From positions 1-64,000 of the forward strand of contig CANQJZ010000005.1 of NCBI GenBank assembly GCA_947624385.1: a stretch of DNA of 64,000 nt, written 5' to 3'. This document shows, one piece after another, positions 8,803-16,194 of this stretch. Position numbers and translations under genes: made by a program. Position 1 is the first letter of the stretch. The number at the start of each line of letters is the position of its first letter. The notes under the pieces are model-generated. The model was not told the origin of the DNA. It did not search any database and was given only the letters and a program-made list of their open reading frames with translations. The stretch comes from an uncultured Oscillospiraceae bacterium (GTDB lineage: Bacteria > Bacillota > Clostridia > Oscillospirales > Oscillospiraceae).

Positions 8803-8830
8803 AAATCCTCCCCTGCACAGGGGAGGATTT
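8803..8830 (+). terminator. Perfect palindromic hairpin after the channel gene
   Basis: AAATCCTCCCCTG (8803-8815) and CAGGGGAGGATTT (8818-8830) are exact complements. The hairpin is flanked by A and T residues on both sides, so it could terminate in both directions. It lies three bases after the channel stop codon. Confidence 0.7.
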
Positions 8831-8835
8831 ACCAT

Positions 8836-8977
8836 ATCGAAAGCCTCCCTCTGACGAGGGAGGTGGCGCGGCGCAAGCCGCGACGGAGGGAGAGATATTT
8901 TAAATCCTCTTCCTTATCGAAAGCCTCCCCTGTGTAAGGGGAGGTGGGCGCCGCTTGCGGCGCTCGGAAGGGTTGTC
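8836..8977 (+). repeat. Dispersed GC-rich hairpin repeat, family A (two half-copies)
   Basis: Two units in the same orientation, each starting TATCGAAAGCCTCCC. The first (8836-8896) has GCCTCCCTCTGACGAGGGAGG then a GCGCGGC/GCCGCG hairpin and ends GGAGGGAGAG. The second (8916-8977) has CCTCCCCTGTGTAAGGGGAGG then GGCGCCGC/GCGGCGC and ends in GGGTTGTC. The same pattern recurs at eight other intergenic loci in this window. The element sits between the convergent channel and trmD genes. Confidence 0.85.
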
Positions 8978-8981
8978 TTAT

Positions 8982-10250
8982 TCAAAACACCTTCTCATAA
9001 CACACCCGCACCGGGTCGTGCTCCACCGTGTCCGTGAGCGTCACCCGCCCGCAGTATCCATAGCCCCGCCGTTCCAGCAGCCGCCGCATGGCGGCGTTGT
9101 CCGCGTGTGTATCGACCCGCACGCTGCCATACCCCCGGCCCAACGCCAGGTCCTCGCAAAGCTGCATCATCTCGTCCGCCAGACCCCGGCCCCGGTAGGC
9201 GGCCTTCACCGCCGTCCGATGCACGGTGGCGTAGGCGGCGTCCTCCGCGGTTTTCCACGCCCCGTCGATGGCGGCGTAATCCGCCTCCGACCGGAGATAC
9301 AGCGTGATCACCCCGGCGGGCTTATCCTCGTGGGTGAACAGCCAGCATGACCCCTCGCTTATATCCCGGCGAAATACCGCCTCGTTGGGAAAATCGTCCT
9401 GCCACTGGTCCACGCCGCACGCCTTCATGTACGCGCTGGCCTCCCCCGTGATGGCCAGCAAGTCCGGAATGTCCTCCACCGTGGCCGGACGGCAGTCGTA
9501 GCGGAGCTTTTCCCGCCCGGTGAGCCGCGCCACGGTCGCCTTATCCGCCTCGGTCTGGGGCTGGAACGCCTCAAAGAGATCGGGCCGTCGCTCTTTTGTG
9601 CGGATCAGCTGCTGCTCCCGCCGCCAGACGTCCACGTCCTTATGATCGCCCCGGCGCAGCACCTCCGGCACCGCCATACCCTCCCACACGTCGGGCCGGG
9701 TGTATTGGGGGCACTCCAACAGCCCCTCCCAGTGGCTCTCGCCCATGTAGCACGCCGGGTCGGACAGCACACCTGGCACCATGCGGCACACGCTGTCGGC
9801 GATGGCCATGGCCGGTATCTCCCCGCCGGTGAGCACGAAATCCCCCACGCTCAGCTCCTCGTCGCAGCACTTCTCGATGAACCGCTCGTCCACGCCCTCG
9901 TAGTGGCCGCAGACCAGCACCAGGTGGTCGTAGTTATTGACCAGCCGTCGGGCGTGGCTCTGGTCGAACCGCGCCCCCTGGGGGGACATGTAGATGACCC
10001 GGCGCTTGCGCTGGCCGGCCTGCTCCGCCACCCAGTCCAGGCAGGATTTTAACGGCTGGGCCATCATGACGCAGCCCCAGCCCCCGCCATAGGGATAGTC
10101 GTCCACCTGCTGCTGCTTATTGTCGGTGAAATCCCGTATCTGCACGCAGTTTATTTCGATAAGGCCCTTTTTGGCCGCCCGGCCCAATATAGACGCGTCC
10201 ATCATGGGCTTTACCGCGTCAGGAAACAACGTGAGGATGTCGATACGCAT
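8982..10250 (-). CDS. trmD: tRNA (guanine37-N1)-methyltransferase fused to a GNAT acetyltransferase
   Basis: Residues 1-250 are TrmD, the SPOUT enzyme that uses SAM to methylate G37 next to the anticodon and prevent frameshifting. Visible motifs are DDYPYGGG (50-57), the knot segment LVCGHYEGVDER (112-123), ELSVGDFVLTGGEIPAM (about 132-148) and LLECPQYTRP (177-186). Residues 251-422 form a GNAT domain: RPATVEDIPDLL at its start, VHRTAVKAAYRGRGLADEMM (343-362) as the acetyl-CoA loop, and RRLLERRGYGYCG near the end. TrmD is normally about 230-250 residues and ends where the GNAT starts, so this is a genuine in-frame fusion. The usual rimM/rplS neighbours are absent here; rsmI lies upstream on the same strand beyond a repeat. 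GGAG precedes the start. The acetyl acceptor is unknown. Confidence 0.93.
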   Translation of the reverse strand: MRIDILTLFPDAVKPMMDASILGRAAKKGLIEINCVQIRDFTDNKQQQVDDYPYGGGWGCVMMAQPLKSCLDWVAEQAGQRKRRVIYMSPQGARFDQSHARRLVNNYDHLVLVCGHYEGVDERFIEKCCDEELSVGDFVLTGGEIPAMAIADSVCRMVPGVLSDPACYMGESHWEGLLECPQYTRPDVWEGMAVPEVLRRGDHKDVDVWRREQQLIRTKERRPDLFEAFQPQTEADKATVARLTGREKLRYDCRPATVEDIPDLLAITGEASAYMKACGVDQWQDDFPNEAVFRRDISEGSCWLFTHEDKPAGVITLYLRSEADYAAIDGAWKTAEDAAYATVHRTAVKAAYRGRGLADEMMQLCEDLALGRGYGSVRVDTHADNAAMRRLLERRGYGYCGRVTLTDTVEHDPVRVCYEKVF

Positions 10251-10280
10251 AACGCACTCCGAAAATCTTAATTTCCTTAT

Positions 10281-10412
10281 TGACGGCCCCCCTGTGTAAG
10301 GGGGGCTGTCACGCGAAGCGTGACTGGGGGGTTGTCCTCAGGTCTGTCAACAACCCCTCCGACCCGGCTACCGCCGGACCGCCTCCCCTTGCACAGGGGA
10401 GGCTTTCAAAGC
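10281..10412 (-). repeat. Dispersed GC-rich hairpin repeat, family A
   Basis: A complete element between rsmI and trmD. GGCCCCCCTGTGTAAGGGGGG is followed by a GTCACGCGAAGCGTGAC hairpin and GGGGGGTTGT. A spacer leads to the inverted half ACAACCCCTCCG, a CCGGC/GCCGG hairpin, and CCTCCCCTTGCACAGGGGAGGC. It would be transcribed if rsmI and trmD share a message. Confidence 0.85.
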
Positions 10413-10415
10413 GGT

Positions 10416-11303
10416 TTAAAACATCTCTTTCAATCTCAAACTCGCCGCATACAGCTCATTTTTGCTGTAGGTGTTGGCCTGGTCGGCCAGCACCGTTTTT
10501 ATGGCGTCCTTTGCCCGGCAGTTCTCCCGGACCATGGCGTCCACCAGCAGCGCCTCCGGGCTCACCACGTGCTCCTGCTTTGGCGTAAGATACTCCTCCG
10601 CCAGCTCTACCACCAGGCAGAACTCGCCCTTTTCAAATTCCCCCTTTGCCAGAAGCTGGTCCCGGACCTCGCCCGGCGTACCCCGGAACGCCGCCTCATG
10701 CAGCTTTGTAAGGTCGTTGCAAAGGCACATCTGGCACGGCACCGCCTCCCGGATGAAGTACTCCACCGCGTCCATGACCCGCTTTGGCGACTCGTAAAAC
10801 ACCTGGGTCCGCACCGCGCCCCGGCGCATCTGGTCCAGCAGCCTCCCCCTGTCCGCGTTTTCCCGTGGGAAGAACCCCCGGAACACGAACGCGCTCAGGT
10901 CGAACCCGGACACGGAAAGGGCCGTCACCGCCGCGCAGGCACCCGGCACGCCCACCACATGCACGCCCTCCGCCACGGCGCTTTTGATGAGCTCGTTGCC
11001 CGGGTCGGAGATGCAGGGGGTCCCCGCGTCGGTTATCACCGCCACGCTCTGGCCGGATTTCAACAGGTCGATGAAATACCGCGCCTTGCCGTGCTCGTTG
11101 AACTTGTGGTTGCTGGCCAGCTTCCCCGCCCGGATGCCCAGTTTATTTAAGAGCACCACGCTCCGGCGGGTATCCTCGGCCGCGATCACGTCCGCCCGCT
11201 GCAAAATATCCATGCCCCGGGGGCTCATGTCCCGTGCGTTGCCAATGGGCGTCGCCACGATGAACAGCACGCCATAGCCGTTTTCCGTTTGCATTTTATC
11301 CAT
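10416..11303 (-). CDS. rsmI: 16S rRNA (cytidine1402-2'-O)-methyltransferase
   Basis: A 295-residue tetrapyrrole-methylase-fold protein with the RsmI signatures. These are LFIVATPIGNARDMSPRGMDIL (13-34), AAEDTRRS (41-48), and ITDAGTPCISDPGNEL (about 90-105, the SAM-binding loop). FPGACAAVTAL-type sequence and YESPKRV follow in the middle. It uses SAM to 2'-O-methylate C1402 in the decoding centre. The length fits the family (about 280-295). It lies upstream of trmD on the same strand, so two RNA methyltransferases are neighbours. A start at the second Met (residue 4) is equally possible. Confidence 0.95.
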   Translation of the reverse strand: MDKMQTENGYGVLFIVATPIGNARDMSPRGMDILQRADVIAAEDTRRSVVLLNKLGIRAGKLASNHKFNEHGKARYFIDLLKSGQSVAVITDAGTPCISDPGNELIKSAVAEGVHVVGVPGACAAVTALSVSGFDLSAFVFRGFFPRENADRGRLLDQMRRGAVRTQVFYESPKRVMDAVEYFIREAVPCQMCLCNDLTKLHEAAFRGTPGEVRDQLLAKGEFEKGEFCLVVELAEEYLTPKQEHVVSPEALLVDAMVRENCRAKDAIKTVLADQANTYSKNELYAASLRLKEMF

Positions 11304-11391
11304 AGTTCATTCCTCCGCCCCGCTGCTGTCCGTTTTTTTGGACTTCCAACGGGGTATCCTGCTGTCAGTAACCAAAAGGAGGGTATTCCCG

Positions 11392-11499
11392 ATGTCAAAG
11401 AAAAAGAATGTGCTTGATCATGTGATCTTCTGGGGCGTGCTGGTGCTTGCTTTCACCGCCGAGGGCTGGATGGATCTGATCTGCAAGGTGATTTACTGA
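11392..11499 (+). CDS. Small single-pass membrane peptide (35 residues)
   Basis: A very good ribosome site, AGGAGGG (11377-11383), stands nine bases before ATG 11392. The 35-residue product starts MSKKKN and has one hydrophobic stretch, VIFWGVLVLAF, then an acidic/aromatic patch and ends CKVIY. The basic N terminus before the helix predicts Nin orientation. It lies alone on the plus strand between two minus-strand genes, and its last seven bases overlap the end of the WYL gene. Function is unknown. The ribosome site and intact frame make it more likely real than chance. Confidence 0.6.
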   Translation: MSKKKNVLDHVIFWGVLVLAFTAEGWMDLICKVIY

Positions 11500-12485
11500 T
11501 CGTATAACCCCGCCAACGCCCTCACATGGTCCCGCATAGCCTCCGCCGCCGTGGCGGGGGCTAAAATTTTTGCCCGTGTGCCGAAGCCCCCCAGCCAGCC
11601 GAAAAACTGCACGTTCACCGCCACGTTCACCGTGACGGAGAAGTGCTCGTCGTCCAGCGGCGCCAAATGCGCGTCCGCGCCGAACTGGTCCACCACCGGT
11701 CCCGCCAGGGCGTTTTCAAAGCTGAGCCGCACGGTCTGCACCTGCCCGGAGAACATGCCGAAGTGGCTGTTGGAATAGGCGGCCATGTCAAGCTTTTTGA
11801 AGGCCTCCGCCCCCTGTCGCGGCTGGTCCGTCTGGGCGATGGCGCTCATCTTGTCCACCCGGTAGTGGCGGATATCCCCGGCCTGGGGGTCATAGGCGAT
11901 GAGATAATAGTTCTCGTTGTCCCACATGAGCGCCCAGGGGCTGACGGCGTAGCGCTTGCCCTCTTTGCGCCAGACCCGCTTTTTGTCCACGCCCCAGTCG
12001 AAGTACCGGAACGTGACGGCCCTGTCCCCGTCGATGGCGGCGTGTATCTCGTCCACGTTGTAATAGATGGACTCGTTCATGGTCTTTATCCGCCCCCGGA
12101 CGTACACCTGCCGGTTCAGCTCCCCGGCCTGGTGCTCGCTGGCCAGCCCTTCCAGCTTTCCGATGAGTTCCAGAGACTTCTTCTCCGTGATGAACCGTGA
12201 CGACTGCACCGCGTCCACCAGCAGCTTCAGCTCCGGCAGCTGAAAATCCCGCTGGCCGATGAAATACCCGGTGGCGGACCCCACCCGCACGGCCTGCACG
12301 TCCAGGCCGAACAGCCGCAGGGCCTCCATGTCGTCGTACACGCTCTTGCGCTCGGCGGCGATATCCTGCCTGGCCAGATACTCGATCATCTGCGCCACCG
12401 TCACCGGGTGGTCCTCGTCCGACCGGCGCAGCAGATACCGGCACAGGTACAACAGCTTCAGCTTTTGATTGGCCGACTTTGCCAT
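11493..12485 (-). CDS. WYL-domain transcriptional regulator
   Basis: A 330-residue protein with an N-terminal winged helix (about 1-70: KLKLLYLCRYLL, then the HTH around DIAAERKSVYDDMEAL). A WYL domain follows (about 140-225) with VSPWALMWDNENYYLIAYD and HYRVDKMSAI, then a WCX-type C-terminal domain. WYL proteins are ligand-responsive regulators; the ligand is often a nucleotide or nucleic acid, not known here. It starts 10 bases after the murI stop, so the two form one transcription unit. Confidence 0.9.
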   Translation of the reverse strand: MAKSANQKLKLLYLCRYLLRRSDEDHPVTVAQMIEYLARQDIAAERKSVYDDMEALRLFGLDVQAVRVGSATGYFIGQRDFQLPELKLLVDAVQSSRFITEKKSLELIGKLEGLASEHQAGELNRQVYVRGRIKTMNESIYYNVDEIHAAIDGDRAVTFRYFDWGVDKKRVWRKEGKRYAVSPWALMWDNENYYLIAYDPQAGDIRHYRVDKMSAIAQTDQPRQGAEAFKKLDMAAYSNSHFGMFSGQVQTVRLSFENALAGPVVDQFGADAHLAPLDDEHFSVTVNVAVNVQFFGWLGGFGTRAKILAPATAAEAMRDHVRALAGLYDQ

Positions 12486-12495
12486 GACGCCCCTC

Positions 12496-13311
12496 CTAAA
12501 ACCGCCCGATGTCTATCTCGTCCGCCCGCTCCATTTGCCAGCCCAGAAACGCGGCCCCGTGGCGGGCGAAGTCCGCAAGCCGGGCGCTGCAAAAAAACCG
12601 CCTTGACCCGGCGCTATTTTTATCCCCCAGCGCGTCCCGTTCGGCAAGCGCCGCCAGGAGCGTGCCCACGGACGCGGCCCCGGAATCAATGAGCGCCGTA
12701 CCCGGCGCCAGCGCCGCCTCGATGGACGCTCTCACGATGGGGTAATGTGTACAGCCCAATATCACCGTGTCCGCCCCGGCAGCCCGCACCGGCCCCGCGT
12801 ATTCTCGCACCGCCCCGCATAACTCCGGGTCACCCGGGTCCGTGTGCCCGCCCTCGATAAGCGGCACCAGCCTGGGGCACGCCACCGCCGTGACCTCCGC
12901 CTCCGGCCGCAGCTCCTGTATCGCCCGCTCATAGGCCCCGCTTCGCACCGTGGCGGCCGTTGCCAGCACGGCGAGCTTGCCCGTTTTCGTCGCCGCCGCG
13001 GCCTCAGCCGCCGCCGCGTTTATCACGCCGATCAACGGCGTCCCTCGCGCCTGGCGCACCATGGCGTCCATGGCGTTGGACGTGGAGGTATTGCACGCCA
13101 CCAATATGGCTTTCACGTCTTGTGCCAGCAGAAACCGGATATTGTGCCCGGACAGCTCCGCCAGCTCCGCGGGCGTCTTGTCCCCGTAGGGCGCGTTGGC
13201 CGTGTCGCCAAAATAGACGAAGCTCTCCCAGGGCGCGGCCTTTACCAGCGCCCGAACGGCGGTGAGCCCGCCCAGGCCGGAATCAAATATGCCGATGGGC
13301 CGTGTGTCCAT
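12496..13311 (-). CDS. murI: Glutamate racemase
   Basis: A 271-residue enzyme making D-glutamate for peptidoglycan without a cofactor. The motifs are IGIFDSGLGGLTAV (6-19), YFGDTANAPYG (33-43), VACNTSTS with catalytic Cys73, and LGCTHYP with catalytic Cys187 and neighbouring His189. Length fits MurI. The C-terminal 40 residues carry RRFFCSARLADFARHGAAFLG, usual in this family. It is first in a two-gene unit with the WYL regulator and is divergent from a second racemase gene. Confidence 0.95.
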   Translation of the reverse strand: MDTRPIGIFDSGLGGLTAVRALVKAAPWESFVYFGDTANAPYGDKTPAELAELSGHNIRFLLAQDVKAILVACNTSTSNAMDAMVRQARGTPLIGVINAAAAEAAAATKTGKLAVLATAATVRSGAYERAIQELRPEAEVTAVACPRLVPLIEGGHTDPGDPELCGAVREYAGPVRAAGADTVILGCTHYPIVRASIEAALAPGTALIDSGAASVGTLLAALAERDALGDKNSAGSRRFFCSARLADFARHGAAFLGWQMERADEIDIGRF

Positions 13312-13344
13312 AGACCATTCCTTTCAAACAACATCAAATCACGC

Positions 13345-13373
13345 TTGACGTTCGCCCCCGCCGCGCCTAAAAT
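13345..13373 (+). promoter_or_regulatory. Promoter of the Asp/Glu racemase gene
   Basis: TTGACG (13345-13350), 17-base spacer, TAAAAT (13368-13373). Start of transcription is expected near 13380, so the 5' leader of about 145 bases would include a family B repeat and a second GC hairpin region. Confidence 0.65.
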
Positions 13374-13388
13374 AGGAACGTATTCACG

Positions 13389-13432
13389 CAAGGGGGAGCT
13401 CGAGGGGGGCGGGAGCCCCGCCTCGAATGGGA
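13389..13432 (+). repeat. Dispersed repeat, family B
   Basis: The unit is CAAGGGGGAGCTCGAGG followed by GGGGCGGG, AGC, CCCGCCTCGAATGGG. It folds through GGCGGG/CCCGCC with flanking CGA/TCG. Near-identical copies occur at 16079-16118, 16135-16176 and (inverted) 46648-46691. Downstream, 13440-13500 holds further GC palindromes (GCGCTTGCGC, GCGCCGCTTGCGGCGC). Confidence 0.8.
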
Positions 13433-13526
13433 TCTGACGCCCCGCGCTTGCGCGGCGAGCGGAGCGAGGACTTTTGCGCCGCTTGCGGCGCGAAAGTACC
13501 GGCGTCATTAAACAGGAGGCGGAAAT

Positions 13527-14237
13527 ATGACGAAAACGGTGGGCATCATCGGCGGCATGGGACCTGCGGCCACCTGCGACCTGATGGAGAAGATCGTCGC
13601 CCTGACGAAGGCCGCCCGGGACCAGGACCACCTGCACGTGCTGGCGGACGTGAACACCGCCATACCCGACCGGACAGCCGCCATTTTACACGGCGGGCCG
13701 GACCCGGTGCCGGAGATGACGAAAAGCGCCCAACGGCTGGTGTCCGCCGGCGCGGAGCTGCTGCTCATGCCCTGCAACACCGCCCACTATTTCTATGACG
13801 ACCTGGCCGCGTCCGTGCCCGTCCCGGTGCTGCACATGCCCCGCCTGACGGCGGCCGCGCTGCAAAATGCGGGCATTAAGACCGCCGGCGTTCTCGCCAC
13901 GGACGGCACGGTGCAAAGCGGCGTTTACGACGCCGCCCTTTCTGCCGCCGGCGTCCGGGCCGTGTACCCCGACCAGGCCATGCAGCGCCAGGTCATGCGC
14001 CTTATCTACGACGGCGTGAAAGCCGGCGCCGTACCCCTTTCGGCCATCCCCGTGGAAAAAATACTGGCCGACCTGCGGGCCCGGGGAGCCCAGACGGTGC
14101 TGCTGGCCTGTACGGAGCTGCCCATCGCCTTCCGGGCCCTGGGCCTCACCGACGGCTGCCTGGACCCCACGCGGGTGCTGGCCTTCGCCGCCGTGCGAGC
14201 CGCCGGAGCCCAGACCACCGCGCCGGACCCCTGGTGA
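13527..14237 (+). CDS. Aspartate/glutamate racemase family protein
   Basis: A 236-residue member of the cofactor-independent Asp/Glu racemase family. Visible are VGIIGGMGPAAT (5-16), the first catalytic cysteine in LLMPCNTAH (Cys83) and the second in LLACTELP (Cys195). The most likely activity is aspartate racemization. The unusual pairing with murI on the opposite strand suggests D-amino-acid supply, an inference from context. AGGAGGCGG precedes the ATG. proC follows 92 bases downstream. Confidence 0.88.
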   Translation: MTKTVGIIGGMGPAATCDLMEKIVALTKAARDQDHLHVLADVNTAIPDRTAAILHGGPDPVPEMTKSAQRLVSAGAELLLMPCNTAHYFYDDLAASVPVPVLHMPRLTAAALQNAGIKTAGVLATDGTVQSGVYDAALSAAGVRAVYPDQAMQRQVMRLIYDGVKAGAVPLSAIPVEKILADLRARGAQTVLLACTELPIAFRALGLTDGCLDPTRVLAFAAVRAAGAQTTAPDPW

Positions 14238-14284
14238 GGTACGGCGAACATTGTAGCACGTTCCGGCGCTTTATGCAACCTGAC

Positions 14285-14304
14285 CTGTCCCATTCATGGG
14301 ACAG
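14285..14304. promoter_or_regulatory. Perfect 9-bp palindrome before proC
   Basis: CTGTCCCAT (14285-14293), two bases, ATGGGACAG (14296-14304). It is 25 bases before the proC start codon. It could be an operator or a short leader hairpin close to the ribosome site AAGGAG (14316-14321). Confidence 0.5.
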
Positions 14305-14329
14305 CGAAACTATGAGAAGGAGAGCATAC

Positions 14330-15148
14330 ATGTACCAATTGGGATTTATCGGCGTTGGCAGCATGGGCGGGGCCCTGGCCCGCGCCGCCGTGAAGGCCAC
14401 CTCGCCCAAGCGCATCGTCCTGGCCAACCGCACGCCGGAAAAGGCGGCCGCTCTGGCCCAGGAGCTGGGCTGCGCCGCCGGCGACGCCAGGACCGTGGCG
14501 TCCACGGCGAAATACATCTTCCTGGGCGTGAAGCCCTACGATATGGCCGCGTGCCTGGAGGAGATAGCCCCCACGCTGGCCCACCGGGAGCAGGACTATC
14601 AAAAGCAGGACCACTTCGTGCTGGTGTCCATGGCCGCGGGGCTGGACACCGCCGCCATCCAGCGCCTGGCCGGCCACAACTGGCCGGTGATACGCCTTTG
14701 TCCCAACACCCCCGTGGGCGTGGGCCGCGGCCTGGTGGCCTGGTGCGAGCGTGATACCCTGCCCGAGGACGCCCCGGCCCTGATCGCCGCCATGGCCGGC
14801 GCGGGTGTCTGGGACGCCTGCCCGGAGCATTTGATGGACGTTGCCAGCGTCATCGGCGGGTGTACCCCGGCGTTTACGTATATGTTCATCGAGGCCCTTT
14901 CCGACGGGGCCGTGGCCTGCGGCATGCCCCGTGCCAAGGCCCTTGCCTACGCCGCCGCGGCGGTAGAGGGCGCGGCCGCCCTGGCCCAGGCCGACGACCG
15001 CCATCCCGGCGCATTGAAGGACGCGGTATGCTCTCCCGGCGGCTCCACCATCCAGGGGGTACTGACCCTGGAGCGCTCCGCCTTCCGCGCCGCCGCCTCC
15101 GACGCGGTGATCTCCGCCGTGGAAAAAACAAAAACTATGGGAAAATAA
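14330..15148 (+). CDS. proC: Pyrroline-5-carboxylate reductase
   Basis: A 272-residue enzyme that reduces pyrroline-5-carboxylate to proline with NAD(P)H. It has the Rossmann motif FIGVGSMGGALA (6-17), ANRTPEKA in the cofactor-specificity region, VKPYDM, RLCPNTPVGVGRG (about 122-134) and the C-terminal SPGGSTIQGVLTLE that marks the ProC active-site helix. The ATG at 14330 is chosen over earlier in-frame ATGs because AAGGAG lies just before it and the product then begins at the Rossmann strand, as expected. Confidence 0.95.
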   Translation: MYQLGFIGVGSMGGALARAAVKATSPKRIVLANRTPEKAAALAQELGCAAGDARTVASTAKYIFLGVKPYDMAACLEEIAPTLAHREQDYQKQDHFVLVSMAAGLDTAAIQRLAGHNWPVIRLCPNTPVGVGRGLVAWCERDTLPEDAPALIAAMAGAGVWDACPEHLMDVASVIGGCTPAFTYMFIEALSDGAVACGMPRAKALAYAAAAVEGAAALAQADDRHPGALKDAVCSPGGSTIQGVLTLERSAFRAAASDAVISAVEKTKTMGK

Positions 15149-15196
15149 AAGGTGTCCCCGGCTTACGCCGTGGACTGCGTTGGATTTTGATGTTTC

Positions 15197-15326
15197 TCTC
15201 CCTCCGTCGCGGCTAACGCCGCGCCACCTCCCTCGTCAGAGGGAGGCATATTCTCCGCCGCAGGAAAGAATCCGGCACCCTCTGACGAGGGGGCTGTCAG
15301 CGCTTTGCGCTGACTGGGGGAGAGAA
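15197..15326 (+). repeat. Dispersed GC-rich hairpin repeat, family A
   Basis: Left half CTCTCCCTCCG, GCGGC/GCCGC hairpin, CCTCCCTCGTCAGAGGGAGG. Right half CCCTCTGACGAGGGGG, CTGTCAGCGCTTTGCGCTGAC and GGGGGAGAG. The two halves are inverted relative to each other around a short central region (15248-15278). It is located between the convergent proC and mscL genes. Confidence 0.85.
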
Positions 15327-15349
15327 CAATTAAATCCCTTTCCCTATGC

Positions 15350-15380
15350 AAATGGCGCGGCCGTTTTGGCCGCGCCATTT
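15350..15380. terminator. Bidirectional terminator between proC and mscL
   Basis: AAATGGCGCGGCC (15350-15362) pairs with GGCCGCGCCATTT (15368-15380), loop GTTTT. T-rich sequence follows on the plus strand. It lies 19 bases after the mscL stop codon. Confidence 0.75.
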
Positions 15381-15399
15381 CTTATTTCGCTATTTTCCC

Positions 15400-15888
15400 T
15401 CACGCGTCCGCCGTCTCCGTCAGGTCGGAGGCGCAGTGGGCGCACTTTTTCGCGCCGTAGGGGATCTCGGACAGGCAGAAGGGGCAGATTTTGGTCGTCG
15501 GCGCGGCGGGCGCTTCCTCCTTGGGCTTGCGCAGGGAGCTTGCCCGGTTCAGGGCCTTGACCATCAGGAAGATGACGAAGGCCATGATGACAAAGTCGAT
15601 GACCGCGGAGATGAACGCGCCGTAGTTGAACGTGGTCACGCCCAGCTCCGTCGCGGTGGCGAGGCTTGTGACCTGGGACGCCTCCACCCCCTCCGGCAGC
15701 CGGAGGATGACAAACGCGTCGTTGAAGTTGGAGTTGCCGGTGATGAGGCCGATGAGCGGCATGAACAGGTCGTTGACGGCGGAGGTCACGATCTTCTGGA
15801 ACGCCGCGCCGATGATGACGCCCACGGCCAGGTCGATGACGTTGCCCCTGGTGGCAAATTCCTTGAACTCTTTGAAGAATTTTTTCAT
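15400..15888 (-). CDS. mscL: Large-conductance mechanosensitive channel with C-terminal zinc ribbon
   Basis: A 162-residue MscL, the tension-gated pore that releases solutes on osmotic downshock. The N-terminal amphipathic helix MKKFFKEFKEFATRGNVIDLAVGVIIGAAF leads into TM1. TM2 is FISAVIDFVIMAFVIFLMVKAL, and the cytoplasmic helix begins KEEAPAA. The last 27 residues add CPFC-x9-KCAHC, a zinc-ribbon pattern not found in the classical E. coli-type channel. The ATG at 15888 is preferred over GTG 15897 because AGAGG is ten bases before it. Confidence 0.93.
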   Translation of the reverse strand: MKKFFKEFKEFATRGNVIDLAVGVIIGAAFQKIVTSAVNDLFMPLIGLITGNSNFNDAFVILRLPEGVEASQVTSLATATELGVTTFNYGAFISAVIDFVIMAFVIFLMVKALNRASSLRKPKEEAPAAPTTKICPFCLSEIPYGAKKCAHCASDLTETADA

Positions 15889-15929
15889 TTGTCCCACACC
15901 TCTTTGGTAAATATTTTTTTAACGGCTCA

Positions 15930-15958
15930 ATGATACCATGTCGTGCGGTTTCGCGCAA
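15930..15958 (-). promoter_or_regulatory. Promoter of mscL
   Basis: Minus strand TTGCGC (15958-15953), 17-base spacer, TATCAT (15935-15930), with TGG before the -10. The predicted 5' leader is about 35 bases. Confidence 0.6.
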
Positions 15959-16078
15959 GCGTCTGGTGGATTTTTTGCGTCCGGCGACGCGCTTCGACCC
16001 CCTTCGCCTCCCGTCTGCGTCATTCTATAGACAGCACGCGGGAAAGGCAGTCTGTCAACATGCGAAAACGTATGACAA

Positions 16079-16176
16079 GCAAGGGGGAGCTCGAGGGGGA
16101 CGCCAGTCCCGCCTCGAAAAAACGCATGCTAAGCCAGGGGGAGCTCGAGGGGGGCGGGAGCCCCGCCTCGAATGGA
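16079..16176 (+). repeat. Dispersed repeat, family B (two tandem copies)
   Basis: Copy one is 16079-16118 (GGGGGAGCTCGAGGGGG then ACGCCAGTCCCGCCTCGAA). Copy two is 16135-16176 (the same core, then CGGGAGCCCCGCCTCGAATGG). They lie directly upstream of the next gene's ribosome site and could be read as in-frame codons, but the gene's signal peptide begins after them. Confidence 0.8.
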
Positions 16177-16194
16177 ATAAAAGAAGGACAGGCC

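Noticed and set aside
16079..16194. Upstream extension of the LtaS-like protein through the repeat copies
   Set aside because: The frame is open only because repeat B lacks stops (GELEGGGSPASNG). The signal anchor and ribosome site fix the start at 16195.
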